NCBI RefSeq assembly: GCF_018326305.1
Contig: NZ_AP023415.1
Span: 248,001 to 312,000, forward strand
DNA: 64,000 bases
Reading direction: 5' to 3'
DNA from: Vescimonas fastidiosa
Lineage (GTDB): Bacteria > Bacillota > Clostridia > Oscillospirales > Oscillospiraceae
The notes beneath the pieces are model-generated. The model worked only from the letters and a program-made list of their open reading frames with translations, made no database searches and was not told the origin of the DNA. The position numbers and the translations under genes were made by a program. Positions 48,939-58,016 of this stretch are shown piece by piece (positions within the stretch are counted from its first letter, which is position 1; each line of letters starts with the position of its first letter).

Positions 48939-50453
48939 ATGATTGAATGTCAAGATGTGTCCTTTTCTTATCCTGCCAGTACCCTTCCCGACAGTGAGAG
49001 GCAGGCCGGTGGCGCTTTGAAACATATTTCCTGCACTATTGAGGACGGTTCTTTTGTCCTGCTCTGCGGGACTTCCGGCTGTGGGAAAACAACCATGACC
49101 CGGTTGTTTAACGGCTTGATCCCCCATTATCATGAGGGGACTTATACCGGCTCCGTCTATCTGGATGGAAAGGATACCCGTGACCTGTCACTGTTTGATA
49201 TTTCTCTGAAAGTCGGTTCTGTATTTCAAAATCCGCGTTCTCAGTTTTTCAATGTGGACACGACCAGCGAACTGGCTTTCGGCCCAGAGAATCACGGCAT
49301 AGCGGAAGATCTTGTGCGTGACCGTGTAAAGCGTGTAGCTGCACAGCTAAAGTTGGAGCCGCTGCTTGATAGAAGTATTTTTTCTTTGTCCGGCGGTGAA
49401 AAGCAAAAAATCGCCTGCGGATCGGCAGCGGCGATTGACCCGGATATTTATGTGCTTGATGAGCCATCATCCAACCTTGACGCATACGCTATCGCTGATT
49501 TCCGGCAGCTTCTCTTTACTTTGAAATCGCAGGGAAAGACCATCATCATCTCTGAACACCGGCTGTATTATCTGTCCGGCCTCTTTGACCGTGTCCTGTA
49601 CCTGAAAGATGGAGAAATTGACGGTGATTATACAGCAGAGGAATTTTGCGGCCTGTCGGCAAAACAGCGCGACGATATGGGATTGCGTCCTCTTGACCTT
49701 GCGGGGCTTTCAGAAGTTGAAGGCCCGCCGCAGAGAACGAATGAGGCGGTTTGGACGATAAAGAATGTATCTTTCGCCTATAAGCATGAGCCGGAAACCT
49801 TGCATATAACGGAAACCTCTTTCCCATCCGGCAGCGCCACGGCCATCATCGGACATAATGGTGCTGGAAAATCCACATTTGCCCGGTGTCTATGCGGATT
49901 GGAAAAGCACTTCAAAGGAACGGTGCAGGATCAGAGCAAGAACTATTCCAGAAAAGAACGATTGAAACTCTGCTATATGGTCATGCAGGATGTAAACCAC
50001 CAGCTCTTTACTGAAAGTGTTCTGGATGAAATTCTGCTCAGTATGAGAACTGAGGATAAGCAGAGGGCAAGAGAAATCTTGCAGGAGATGGATCTGCTGC
50101 CTTATGAGGACTGCCACCCGATGGGACTGTCCGGCGGCCAAAAGCAGCGCGTGGCGGTTGCCTCTGCGATTGCTTCGGAGCGCCCTCTGATTTTATTCGA
50201 TGAACCGACCAGCGGTCTTGACCTGTTTCACATGAGGCAGGTTGCCAATGTTGTTAATCAGGTGGCGAATACTGGAAGAACTGCGCTTGTGGTAACGCAT
50301 GACCCGGAATTTATTCTACGCTGCTGCAATTATGTCCTTCACTTAGAAAACGGGCAAATTCAGGAAAGTTATTCCATAGAGGACAGCGATGGCCGAAAAC
50401 GCCTGCTAAAGTTTTTTCTGAGTGATATGAAGAAGGAGGTGTCCACAGAATGA
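48939..50453 (+). CDS. ECF transporter ATPase, fused double EcfA
   Basis: This ATPase of about 504 residues has two nucleotide-binding domains in one chain. The first has Walker A GTSGCGKTTMTRL near residue 45, signature LSGGEKQKIA near 147 and VLDEPSSNLD. The second has GHNGAGKSTFARC near 305, LSGGQKQRVAVA near 393 and LFDEPTSGLD. ATG 48939 fits the AAGGGGG eight bases upstream better than GTG 48930. It overlaps the next ABC gene by 4 bp. Confidence 0.9.
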   Translation: MIECQDVSFSYPASTLPDSERQAGGALKHISCTIEDGSFVLLCGTSGCGKTTMTRLFNGLIPHYHEGTYTGSVYLDGKDTRDLSLFDISLKVGSVFQNPRSQFFNVDTTSELAFGPENHGIAEDLVRDRVKRVAAQLKLEPLLDRSIFSLSGGEKQKIACGSAAAIDPDIYVLDEPSSNLDAYAIADFRQLLFTLKSQGKTIIISEHRLYYLSGLFDRVLYLKDGEIDGDYTAEEFCGLSAKQRDDMGLRPLDLAGLSEVEGPPQRTNEAVWTIKNVSFAYKHEPETLHITETSFPSGSATAIIGHNGAGKSTFARCLCGLEKHFKGTVQDQSKNYSRKERLKLCYMVMQDVNHQLFTESVLDEILLSMRTEDKQRAREILQEMDLLPYEDCHPMGLSGGQKQRVAVASAIASERPLILFDEPTSGLDLFHMRQVANVVNQVANTGRTALVVTHDPEFILRCCNYVLHLENGQIQESYSIEDSDGRKRLLKFFLSDMKKEVSTE

Positions 50454-52195
50454 AGGAGGAAAAGAAAGACTCACCCATAGGAACTTTATGGGGATGGGGC
50501 AAACCCTATCACGGGAAATTCATCGGCAGTATTATCCTTGCAGTATTAGGCGTGGCCTGCCAGATGGTGCCCTATTTCTGCGTGGCGCATATTGTCACAA
50601 TGATGTTGTCTGGGGAACAGAATTTTTCCCGCTATGTGACCGCTGGTATTATTGCACTGTGCGGCTACTTTGGGAAGGTGCTGTTTTCCTGTCTTTCTAC
50701 AACGATTTCCCACACAGCGACCTATTACACGCTGCGTGATCTGCGGGAGAATATCACCGCAAAGCTGGCTCGCGTCCCGATGGGGACGATTTTAGATACT
50801 CCGTCCGGCCAGTATAAAACGACGATTGTTGACCGGGTTGAAGGCATGGAATCGACCTTCGCACACCTGCTCCCGGAAATGACCGCAAATGTGCTGGTGC
50901 CTTTGGTGATTGTCGTATATCTGTTCGTTATGGACTGGCGCATGGCGCTCCTGTCCCTTGTTACGCTGGTGGTGGGCCTTGCTGTCATGTCCGCCGGTAT
51001 GAAGAATTATCCCGTCAAATGGGAGGGCGCGGTTAAAGCGGGAAAGCAGATGGCAAACGCCATTGTAGAATACATCGGCGGGATTGAGGTGGTAAAGGCG
51101 TTCAGCCAATCCGCCGGTTCCTACAAAAAATATTCTGACGCGGTGAATTATAACGCCAACTACTATGTGGACTGGATGCGGGAAAACCAGAAAACCATGA
51201 GCGCCTACAACGCCATCCTGCCCTCAGTGCTGATTTGCGTGCTGCCCTGCGGTTTTGCATTCTGGCTCTCCGGCAGTCTGGAGCTTTCCACCTTCCTGTC
51301 CATTGTGATTTTCTCGCTGGGGCTGATTGGGCCGATTATTGCGGCCTTTACCTTTACGGACGATTTGGCTGTACTGGGGACAAATGTGGAAGAAATCAGC
51401 CAGCTTCTGAACGCCGAAGAACTAAACCATAAAGAAACGCCGATCAAGCTGGAAAATACCGGCATTTCTCTTAGGTCTGTGTCGTTTTCCTATGACGGGA
51501 CAACAGAGGTTTTGCATGATGTGAATCTCGCCATCCACCCCGGAACCATGACCGCTCTTGTAGGGCCGTCCGGCTCCGGCAAGTCTACGGTGGCGAAGCT
51601 GATTGCCGGGTATTGGGATGTTACATCCGGCAGCATTACCCTCGGCGGCCATGAGCTGAAGGATATGCCGCTGTCTGAAATTGCAGACCAGATTTCCTAT
51701 GTATCTCAGGACAACTACCTGTTTAACCGCAGTATCCGGGAGAATATCCGCATGGGAAGACCCAGTGCCACGGACGCAGAGGTGGAGCAGGCAGCCAAAC
51801 AAAGCGGCTGCGACGCCTTTATCCGCAAGCTGGATAATGGCTATGATACGGTTGTCGGCAGCGCCGGTTCCCATCTTTCCGGCGGTGAACGCCAGCGGAT
51901 TGCCATCGCCCGCGCCATGCTGAAAAATGCGCCGGTTGTCATTTTGGACGAGGCAACTGCCTATATCGACCCAGAGAATGAGGCGCTGGTGCAGAAAGCC
52001 ATTTCCACTTTGACTGTCGGCAAGACCCTGATTGTGATCGCACACCGGCTGTCTACCATTGTTGGCGCAGATAACATCGTTGTGGTGAAGGATGGAAACA
52101 TCCACGCACAGGGTACGCATGAGAAGCTGCTGGAAACCTGCCCCCTCTACCGGGATATGTGGCAGGCGCACATCGGCGCGAAAGACCAGATGTAA
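50450..52195 (+). CDS. ABC transporter, TM-ATPase fusion A (IrtA/YbtP-like)
   Basis: This 581-residue half-transporter has an exporter-fold TM domain (about 25-310) followed by an ATPase domain (about 340-575). The ATPase has Walker A GPSGSGKSTVAKL near 373, signature LSGGERQRIAIARA near 476 and VVILDEATAYIDPENE near 500. It pairs with the next gene. Pairs of this type next to an AraC regulator include YbtPQ and IrtAB, which import metal-loaded siderophores despite the exporter fold. Import is inferred; drug export remains possible. Confidence 0.85.
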   Translation: MKEEKKDSPIGTLWGWGKPYHGKFIGSIILAVLGVACQMVPYFCVAHIVTMMLSGEQNFSRYVTAGIIALCGYFGKVLFSCLSTTISHTATYYTLRDLRENITAKLARVPMGTILDTPSGQYKTTIVDRVEGMESTFAHLLPEMTANVLVPLVIVVYLFVMDWRMALLSLVTLVVGLAVMSAGMKNYPVKWEGAVKAGKQMANAIVEYIGGIEVVKAFSQSAGSYKKYSDAVNYNANYYVDWMRENQKTMSAYNAILPSVLICVLPCGFAFWLSGSLELSTFLSIVIFSLGLIGPIIAAFTFTDDLAVLGTNVEEISQLLNAEELNHKETPIKLENTGISLRSVSFSYDGTTEVLHDVNLAIHPGTMTALVGPSGSGKSTVAKLIAGYWDVTSGSITLGGHELKDMPLSEIADQISYVSQDNYLFNRSIRENIRMGRPSATDAEVEQAAKQSGCDAFIRKLDNGYDTVVGSAGSHLSGGERQRIAIARAMLKNAPVVILDEATAYIDPENEALVQKAISTLTVGKTLIVIAHRLSTIVGADNIVVVKDGNIHAQGTHEKLLETCPLYRDMWQAHIGAKDQM

Positions 52196-52209
52196 GGGGG
52201 TGTTGTCGG

Positions 52210-53946
52210 ATGTATGGAACATTGAAAAAAATCTTTGCTTTTGCAGGCAGCAAAAAGGGGCTTCTAAAAAAATCCCTGTTATTCTCATTCCTGTCCGGGC
52301 TGTTTTCAGCCATGCAGTTTGCCGCCCTCTTTGTAGTGATCGGCGCGCTGGTATCTGACAACCGGGACGGAAAGTTTATCTGGCTTTCGCTGGGGATTAT
52401 GGCCGTTTCCCTCATTGGGCGTATTATTACGACCTATTTCTCCACGATGGAGCAAACGGAAACCGGCTATTGCATGGTGGCGGAAAAGCGTATCCACATC
52501 GGAGATCGGCTGCGCTACATCCCGATGGGCTACTTCAACAAGAATAGTATCGGGAACATTACCGCCATTGTCACAACAACTTTGGGCGATGTAGAGAACT
52601 CAGCAGCCCGTGTCCTGGTGTCAGTGCTGGGCGGTTTTTTCAACTCGGTTGCCCTTGTCATCGTCCTGTTGGTATTTGACTGGCGGATCGGTCTTGTGGC
52701 CGTTGCTGGTGTCCTGATTTACCTTGCGGCGGCGGAACTGGCGCTTCGCAAATCTGCCGCGCTCAGCGGGGTACGCCAGCACACACAGGAGTCCCTTGTG
52801 GAGTCTGTGTTGGAGTACATTCAGGGGATGGGGATTGTCAAAGCATTTGGACTGGAACGGGACAGCACGCAGTCTATCGGCAGTGCAATTAAGGCGAGCT
52901 GCCGAGATAACCTGAAATTGACAAAGGCCAGCGTTCCCTATGACGCCATCAAACAGGCCGTTGTCCGGGTGTTTAGCGTCCTGTTGCTTTTGGCCTCGGT
53001 CTGGTTCTGGCTGGACGGCTCCCTGTCGCTGGCCTACGGCTTGATTTTGGTGATTGCTTCTTTCATGGTGTTCAACGATTTGGAGAACGCCGGGAATATG
53101 GCCTCTCTGCTACAAATGCTGGCGGCCTCGATGGATACGGCAAACTCCATTGATGACACGCCGGTGATGGACGAGAAAGGCGCTGACATTACGCCGAAGT
53201 CCAGCGAGATCGTGTTTGACAAGGTGGATTTTTCCTACGCAGACCGCAAGATATTAGATCAGGTCAGCTTTACCATTCCCGAAAAAACGACTACGGCCAT
53301 TGTCGGCCCTTCCGGGGCAGGAAAGACAACGATGTGCAACCTGATTGCCCGTTTTTGGGATGTGAATGCCGGGAAGATTACCATAGGCGGTACGGATGTA
53401 CGGGATTTTAAGCTGGACAGCCTGATGAAGAATATCTCGATGGTGTTCCAGAGCGTATACCTCTTTGCAGATACGATTGAGAACAATATCAAGTTTGGCT
53501 GCCCGGACGCCACCCATGAGCAGGTGGTTGAGGCGGCGAAGAAGGCTTGCTGCCATGACTTTATTTCTGCCCTGCCGGATGGCTATGACACTGTGATTGG
53601 CGAGGGCGGCGGCACTCTGTCTGGCGGCGAGAAACAGCGGATTTCCATCGCCCGCGCCATACTGAAGGACGCACCCATCATCATTTTGGACGAGGCGACA
53701 AGCAGTGTTGACCCGGAAAATGAGGATGAATTGCAGCGGGCTATTGAGGCGCTGACCCATGACAAGACTATCATCATGATTGCCCACCGGCTGAAAACCG
53801 TCCGCAACGCCGATCAGATCCTTGTACTGGACAACGCTCATATCGTCCAGCGCGGCACTCATGCGGAGCTGATCCAGCAGAAGGGCCTGTATGCCGACTT
53901 TGTATCGGCCAGACAGGAGGCCATCGGCTGGAAGTTGGCTCAGTAA
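52210..53946 (+). CDS. ABC transporter, TM-ATPase fusion B (IrtB/YbtQ-like)
   Basis: This 578-residue partner half-transporter has a TM domain at about 15-305. Walker A GPSGAGKTTMCNL lies near 367, LSGGEKQRISIARA near 475 and IIILDEATSSVDPENE near 497. ATG 52210 follows GGGGGTGTTG-type sequence 14 bp after the first half-transporter. Both ATPase sites are intact, so the heterodimer should be active. Confidence 0.85.
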   Translation: MYGTLKKIFAFAGSKKGLLKKSLLFSFLSGLFSAMQFAALFVVIGALVSDNRDGKFIWLSLGIMAVSLIGRIITTYFSTMEQTETGYCMVAEKRIHIGDRLRYIPMGYFNKNSIGNITAIVTTTLGDVENSAARVLVSVLGGFFNSVALVIVLLVFDWRIGLVAVAGVLIYLAAAELALRKSAALSGVRQHTQESLVESVLEYIQGMGIVKAFGLERDSTQSIGSAIKASCRDNLKLTKASVPYDAIKQAVVRVFSVLLLLASVWFWLDGSLSLAYGLILVIASFMVFNDLENAGNMASLLQMLAASMDTANSIDDTPVMDEKGADITPKSSEIVFDKVDFSYADRKILDQVSFTIPEKTTTAIVGPSGAGKTTMCNLIARFWDVNAGKITIGGTDVRDFKLDSLMKNISMVFQSVYLFADTIENNIKFGCPDATHEQVVEAAKKACCHDFISALPDGYDTVIGEGGGTLSGGEKQRISIARAILKDAPIIILDEATSSVDPENEDELQRAIEALTHDKTIIMIAHRLKTVRNADQILVLDNAHIVQRGTHAELIQQKGLYADFVSARQEAIGWKLAQ

Positions 53947-53957
53947 AGGAGGTTCAG

Positions 53958-54329
53958 ATGAAACTTCATGCGTCCGGGGAGGACTACCTGGAAACCATCC
54001 TTGTTCTCCAAAAGAAACTCGGTATGGTGCGCTCCGTGGATGTCGCCCGGCACTTGGAGGTCACAAAGCCCAGCGTGTGCCATGCGGTGGCGACCCTGCG
54101 TGAAGGTGGCTTCCTGACAATGGACAGCGGCTATTTCCTTCACCTGACCGATGTGGGCCGTGAAGTGGCGGAGCAGATCTACGAAAAGCACCGCTTCTTT
54201 ACCGACCGGCTGATCGAGGCTGGCGTAGACCCGGTAACGGCGGAAAAGGACGCCTGCCGGATGGAGCATATCATCAGCCAGGAGTCCTTCGAGCATCTGA
54301 AAAATGCTTACAAAACAAAAAAAGAATAA
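53958..54329 (+). CDS. DtxR/MntR-type metal-dependent regulator
   Basis: This 123-residue protein has an N-terminal winged helix (SGEDYLETILVLQKKLGMVR, VDVARHLEVTKPSVCHAVATL, about 5-55). The metal-binding dimerisation domain follows (VAEQIYEKHRFFTDRLIEAG, EKDACRMEHIISQESFEHL). DtxR/MntR proteins repress uptake genes when iron or manganese is sufficient. It closes the ABC operon after AAAGGAGG, linking the cargo to metal homeostasis. Confidence 0.9.
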   Translation: MKLHASGEDYLETILVLQKKLGMVRSVDVARHLEVTKPSVCHAVATLREGGFLTMDSGYFLHLTDVGREVAEQIYEKHRFFTDRLIEAGVDPVTAEKDACRMEHIISQESFEHLKNAYKTKKE

Positions 54330-54390
54330 ACTGCCCGCATAGCAAACGGGTGAAACAGTAACGCGGCCGGGCACATCGAACCCGACCGCG

Positions 54391-54720
54391 TTACTCGTCT
54401 TTCTGGAAGGCTTCCGCCTGTTTGCAGAGCGCGATAAATTTTTCGATCTCTGCTTCGCTTTTCCCGGCAAAGAAGTCCACGACTGTTTTCGAGACTGTCT
54501 GATTTACCATTTCCGGGAAAATGGCGGCGTCTACGCTGATATTCAGTTCTTTGGCGACAAGGACCACCGTTTCAAATTTCGGATTACTCTGGCAGGTCTC
54601 CAAATCTATGATCGTGCGGGGGTTCATACCGAGGCGTTCAGCTAACTGCTTCTGCGTCAGATGCTGGCGCTTCCGTTCTGACCGCACCTTCCATGCAAAT
54701 AGATCCAGCGGATTGTTCAC
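54391..54720 (-). CDS. XRE-family HTH regulator of the ICE
   Basis: This 109-residue protein begins MNNPLDLFAWKVRSERKRQH. Its Cro/C1 HTH covers about 10-70 (LTQKQLAERLGMNPRTIIDL, then FETVVLVAKELNISVDAAIF). It is divergent from the small gene at 54826 and the sigma-HTH-xis-int block. The palindrome at 54791-54804 is a candidate binding site. By analogy with Tn916 relatives it would control the excision genes. Confidence 0.85.
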   Translation of the reverse strand: MNNPLDLFAWKVRSERKRQHLTQKQLAERLGMNPRTIIDLETCQSNPKFETVVLVAKELNISVDAAIFPEMVNQTVSKTVVDFFAGKSEAEIEKFIALCKQAEAFQKDE

Positions 54721-54777
54721 TACACATCACCTCTACATCATTGTAGGGTGTGCTTCCGCTCATATAAATAACCATAC

Positions 54778-54804
54778 AGCTCATGCAAAGTGAGTTATAA
54801 CTCA
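54778..54804. promoter_or_regulatory. Palindromic operator candidate
   Basis: TGAGTTATAACTCA (54791-54804) is a perfect 14-bp palindrome, preceded by CTCATGCAAAG. A near copy (GCTCATGAAAGTGAGTTAT) occurs at 54938-54956. The two copies bracket the small gene 54826-54921 and lie next to the divergent XRE gene. Confidence 0.65.
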
Positions 54805-54825
54805 TATTTCGGAGTAAAGGGGGAT

Positions 54826-54921
54826 ATGGATGAGAGCGCCAACACAAAGGAGGTCAAAATAAGGCGGGGTTTACCGTTTGTACGGCGGATGCCCATGCCA
54901 CTACGAAAAATATTCCAATAA
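54826..54921 (+). CDS. Short basic ORF upstream of the sigma gene
   Basis: This 31-codon frame (MDESANTKEVKIRRGLPFVR...FQ) has AAAGGGGG seven bases before the ATG. It is strongly basic after residue 10. It is followed within 10 bp by a terminator hairpin. It may be a small regulatory peptide or a leader; no family is recognised. Confidence 0.45.
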   Translation: MDESANTKEVKIRRGLPFVRRMPMPLRKIFQ

Positions 54922-54926
54922 CGCAG

Positions 54927-54968
54927 CCGCGAGCCATGCTCATGAAAGTGAGTTATGGCTCGCTTTTT
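54927..54968 (+). terminator. Terminator between small ORF and sigma gene
   Basis: CGAGCCAT pairs with ATGGCTCG, with inner CTCAT.../...GTGAG pairing, and CTTTTTATA follows. It overlaps the second copy of the operator-like motif, so protein binding there could affect termination. Confidence 0.7.
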
Positions 54969-55086
54969 ATATACTGTGGCTCATATCTCACAAAACCCGT
55001 TTCTTTGAGCGCCTGGGCGTGGGCTGCCGCTCCCCGCCCCGTTTCGTTCCGGCCTGTCAACCCGAACGAAACGAAAGGAGCCAATT

Positions 55087-55635
55087 ATGAGCGGCAAAAA
55101 ATTTTTTCAGATAGATCCCGAAAACCGGCCAAACCAGACCACTCGTGAACGAGTAGTGAGCGAAAGGGGAAGAAAAGAACTGCCTCCCGGCACGAAGGGA
55201 GGTGAGAACTTGAAACCTGACCGCCACTACGAGCACAAGCAGTACGCCTTTGATAGCTACTGCAAGAAGGTGCTGAAATGCGAGGCGTGCAACGGCTATC
55301 GCCAGATCAGCCGGCACCAGAAGCGTTTCACATCTTTGGAAGAACTGTCCGAGGCAGAAATGGCCCAGCTTGCGGTATATGACCGCTACCCGTGGGAATA
55401 CACGACCTTCCCTGTGGGAGGGGGCGTGATTCTGATCGAGGATGACGGGCTGGCCGAGGCGCTTCTGGGGCTGTCCCAGGAGGACCGGGAAATCTTTATG
55501 ATGCACTGGTTCCTGCGGATGACCGACGCACAGATCGCCAGGTACATAAACATGCCCCGCCGGACGGTCAATACCCGCAGGCATAAAGCCTATCGGCTGC
55601 TGACAGAGCTGATGGGAGGTGAAGCGGATGACTAA
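55087..55635 (+). CDS. ICE sigma-70-like factor
   Basis: This is a 182-residue protein. The N-terminal half has a cysteine pair (LKCEACNGYRQ, about 56). The C-terminal part is sigma region 4 (LSQEDREIFMMHWFLRMTDAQIA, MPRRTVNTRRHKAYRLL, about 120-175). Proteins of this kind (Tn916 orf7-like) act in the control of conjugative-element genes. AAAGGAG precedes the ATG. Its stop overlaps the HTH gene start. A truncated relative lies at 4206-4385. Confidence 0.85.
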   Translation: MSGKKFFQIDPENRPNQTTRERVVSERGRKELPPGTKGGENLKPDRHYEHKQYAFDSYCKKVLKCEACNGYRQISRHQKRFTSLEELSEAEMAQLAVYDRYPWEYTTFPVGGGVILIEDDGLAEALLGLSQEDREIFMMHWFLRMTDAQIARYINMPRRTVNTRRHKAYRLLTELMGGEADD

Positions 55636-55870
55636 ATCTGCGTGCACGCGGGCATCGCTGATCCCTTACCCGGTGATTGCCGCCGCTGTCGGAGGCGACC
55701 CCGAAGCGGTGAACCGGGTAGTCCGGCATTACTCCGGCTACATTGCCGCGCTGTCTACACGGACGAGCTATGGCCCTGACGGCTATCCCCGTCCCCAGGT
55801 GGACGAAGATCTGCGCGGTCGGCTGGAAGCAAAGCTGATTATTTCCATTCTGGATTTTGACCTGAGCTGA
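55628..55870 (+). CDS. Conjugative-transposon HTH protein (HTH_16-like)
   Basis: This 80-residue protein begins MTKSACTRASLIPYPVIAAA, with GGDPEAVNRVVRHYSGYIAA forming the helix-turn-helix. It corresponds to the Tn916 orf8-type small regulator that partners the sigma-like protein. ATG 55628 overlaps the sigma stop by 8 bp. Confidence 0.82.
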   Translation: MTKSACTRASLIPYPVIAAAVGGDPEAVNRVVRHYSGYIAALSTRTSYGPDGYPRPQVDEDLRGRLEAKLIISILDFDLS

Positions 55871-56381
55871 TCCAGGACCGGGCGCTGCGTGTTCCCCTTT
55901 CCACGCGGCGTCCCGTTATAGCTCCTTGACAAAGAAAGCCCGTTGGGAGGCCAACGCCGCAGTATAAGGCAAACGGATACATTCCTGTTTGTGCCGAGCC
56001 ATACGGCCGGTGCGCCATGACCTCGTTTCAAGTCCGCAGGACGGGACCACTGTAACGGGCGAGCGAACAACGCCAGACCGCAAAGCAAGCGTGGCAGCTT
56101 GTGGGCGATGACACACGGGCAGGGTTAAAGATACTCGCGCATTGAACGCCCACAAAGCATTGTGCGCCGCACCCATCAGCATGGGCCGGGGTGAAACTCC
56201 CGTGGAGCTGTGCCAACAGCCGTCCGTAAGCCTACTTTTCTTTTTTGAAAGTTTATGGATAGATCGTAAACTTTTCAATTAGCAGCAGACAAACACGGAG
56301 CAGCACGGTAAAATGATGGTGGAAGTTATATTACCCACACATATTCGTGCTGTTCCTTTTCATAACTGAAAGGGGGTTCTC
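55871..56381. other. 510-bp non-coding region before xis, possibly structured
   Basis: No gene is supported on either strand. The region is GC-rich with several short inverted repeats (for example GGCGTCCCGT with ACGGGACC-type pairing, and CGTTGGGAGGCCAACG near 55941-55956). It ends in an AT-rich part before xis. An element-encoded RNA or integrase/Xis arm-binding region is possible. I recognise no named RNA family. Confidence 0.4.
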
Positions 56382-56588
56382 ATGTCTCAAACATGGAACG
56401 GCACGAAGAAAGAAACCCCTGAAAGAAGGACATATACGGTTGACGATATTGCTCAAATTCTGGGCATCGGAAGAACTTCCGCATATATCCTTGTAAAAGA
56501 AGGGCACTTCAAAATCGTGCGAATTGGTAACGCCATACGCATTTCCAAGCGGTCATTTGACGAGTGGCTTGACTCCCTCGACCTGTGA
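56382..56588 (+). CDS. xis: Excisionase (Xis), MerR-like HTH
   Basis: This 68-residue protein has the winged-helix/MerR-type fold TYTVDDIAQILGIGRTSAYI, then KIVRIGNAIRISKRSFDEWL. Excisionases bend DNA at the element ends and steer the integrase toward excision. AAAGGGGG precedes the ATG. The integrase starts 20 bp later, so the two are co-expressed. Confidence 0.92.
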   Translation: MSQTWNGTKKETPERRTYTVDDIAQILGIGRTSAYILVKEGHFKIVRIGNAIRISKRSFDEWLDSLDL

Positions 56589-56608
56589 TCCAAGAAAGGA
56601 AGAACGAT

Positions 56609-58003
56609 ATGGCATCTATAATCAAGCGAAAGAAAAACTATTCCGTTGTTTACAACTATGTGGACGAAAACGGAGAAACCAAACAGAAGTGGGAAACCTG
56701 GCATACCCACAAAGAGGCCTTAAAGCGCAAGGCGGAAATCGAAAATCAGCAGCACACGGGAACTTTTCTCCCGCCAAGCAATCAGACGATCACCGAGTTC
56801 CTTTATGACTTCGTATCTCTTTACGGGGAAAAGAAATGGGGCGTGTCTATGTATGACGGCCAAACGGCACTGATTGCGAACTATATCAATCCAATCATCG
56901 GTGATATGGAGGTACAGGCGGTTACTCCCCGTGCGGTTGACGGTTATATCCAGACCTTGCAGAAAACCAAGTCGGTGTCTACCAAGACCCGAAAGGCCGT
57001 TACCACCTATGTCAGCGACAAGACCATTGAAAAGATCATCAAGCTCCTGCGGTGTGCGTTTAAGCAGGCGGTACGATGGGAAATCATTGCAAGAAATCCC
57101 TTTGACAATGTGATCCTCCCGAAAACGGAGTATGCGAAACGGGATATCTGGACAGCGGATATGATCCGTCTTGCTCTGGACAAATGCACGGACAGCAAGC
57201 TCTATGTGGCAATGAACCTTTCCTTTGCCTGCTCTCTGCGTATGGGTGAAATCCTGGGGCTGACCTGGGAGAACGTCCATATTTCCGATGAAGATATTGC
57301 GGCGGATAATGCCTATGTCTACATCGACAAGGAGCTGACGAGGGCATCCAAACGGGCGATTGAAACGCTGGGTGAGAAGGATATCTATTACATCTTCACT
57401 CCGCTCATGCCGAACACCAGCACAAGAATTGTTCTAAAAAAGCCGAAAACCGATTCCAGCATCCGTAAGGTGTGGCTACCGAAAACGCTGGCCTACATTC
57501 TGCGGGAATGGAAGAAGTCCCAGGACGAGCTGAAAGGTTTCCTGGGCGACGAGTATCAGGACTTCGATCTGGTGGTGGCACTTCCCAATGGACGGCCCTG
57601 CGAGGATCGTATCATCCTCAAAGAATTTGCAAAGCTCCGTGAGGACGCAGGGCTACCGAAGGTGGTCTTTCATTCTCTCCGTCATTCCAGTACCACCTAC
57701 AAACTGAAACTGAACCACGGCGATCTGAAAGCCACCCAGGGCGATACGGGCCATGCCGAGATCGACATGATAACCAGTATCTATGCTCACATTCTGGACG
57801 AGGATAGAAAGGTCAATGCTCAGAAATTCGAGACAGCCTTCTATGCCAAGCCTGATCTTCGCAATGTCCGTCCGCCGGAGGAACCGGCAAAATCGGAGCC
57901 TGCGACCCTGGACCTTGAAAGCCTTGTGGAGCAGCTTCAGAAGTCGCCGGAACTGGCAAGTGCGCTCGCAGCCCTGATAGCGGCGCAAGCCCCGGCAAAG
58001 TGA
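56609..58003 (+). CDS. int: Tyrosine integrase of the ICE
   Basis: This integrase of about 464 residues has an N-terminal arm-binding domain (SIIKRKKNYSVVYNYVDENG), a SAM-like core-binding domain (about 65-170) and a catalytic domain. The catalytic residues seen are the arginine in ACSLRMGEILGLTW (about 210), HSLRHSSTTYKL (His and Arg, about 360) and the likely nucleophile tyrosine in SIYAHILDED (about 391). It inserts the ICE into the chromosome. ATG 56609 follows AAAGGAAGA. The Ala/Pro-rich end has no known role. Confidence 0.93.
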   Translation: MASIIKRKKNYSVVYNYVDENGETKQKWETWHTHKEALKRKAEIENQQHTGTFLPPSNQTITEFLYDFVSLYGEKKWGVSMYDGQTALIANYINPIIGDMEVQAVTPRAVDGYIQTLQKTKSVSTKTRKAVTTYVSDKTIEKIIKLLRCAFKQAVRWEIIARNPFDNVILPKTEYAKRDIWTADMIRLALDKCTDSKLYVAMNLSFACSLRMGEILGLTWENVHISDEDIAADNAYVYIDKELTRASKRAIETLGEKDIYYIFTPLMPNTSTRIVLKKPKTDSSIRKVWLPKTLAYILREWKKSQDELKGFLGDEYQDFDLVVALPNGRPCEDRIILKEFAKLREDAGLPKVVFHSLRHSSTTYKLKLNHGDLKATQGDTGHAEIDMITSIYAHILDEDRKVNAQKFETAFYAKPDLRNVRPPEEPAKSEPATLDLESLVEQLQKSPELASALAALIAAQAPAK

Positions 58004-58016
58004 TCCGAAAAATCGA

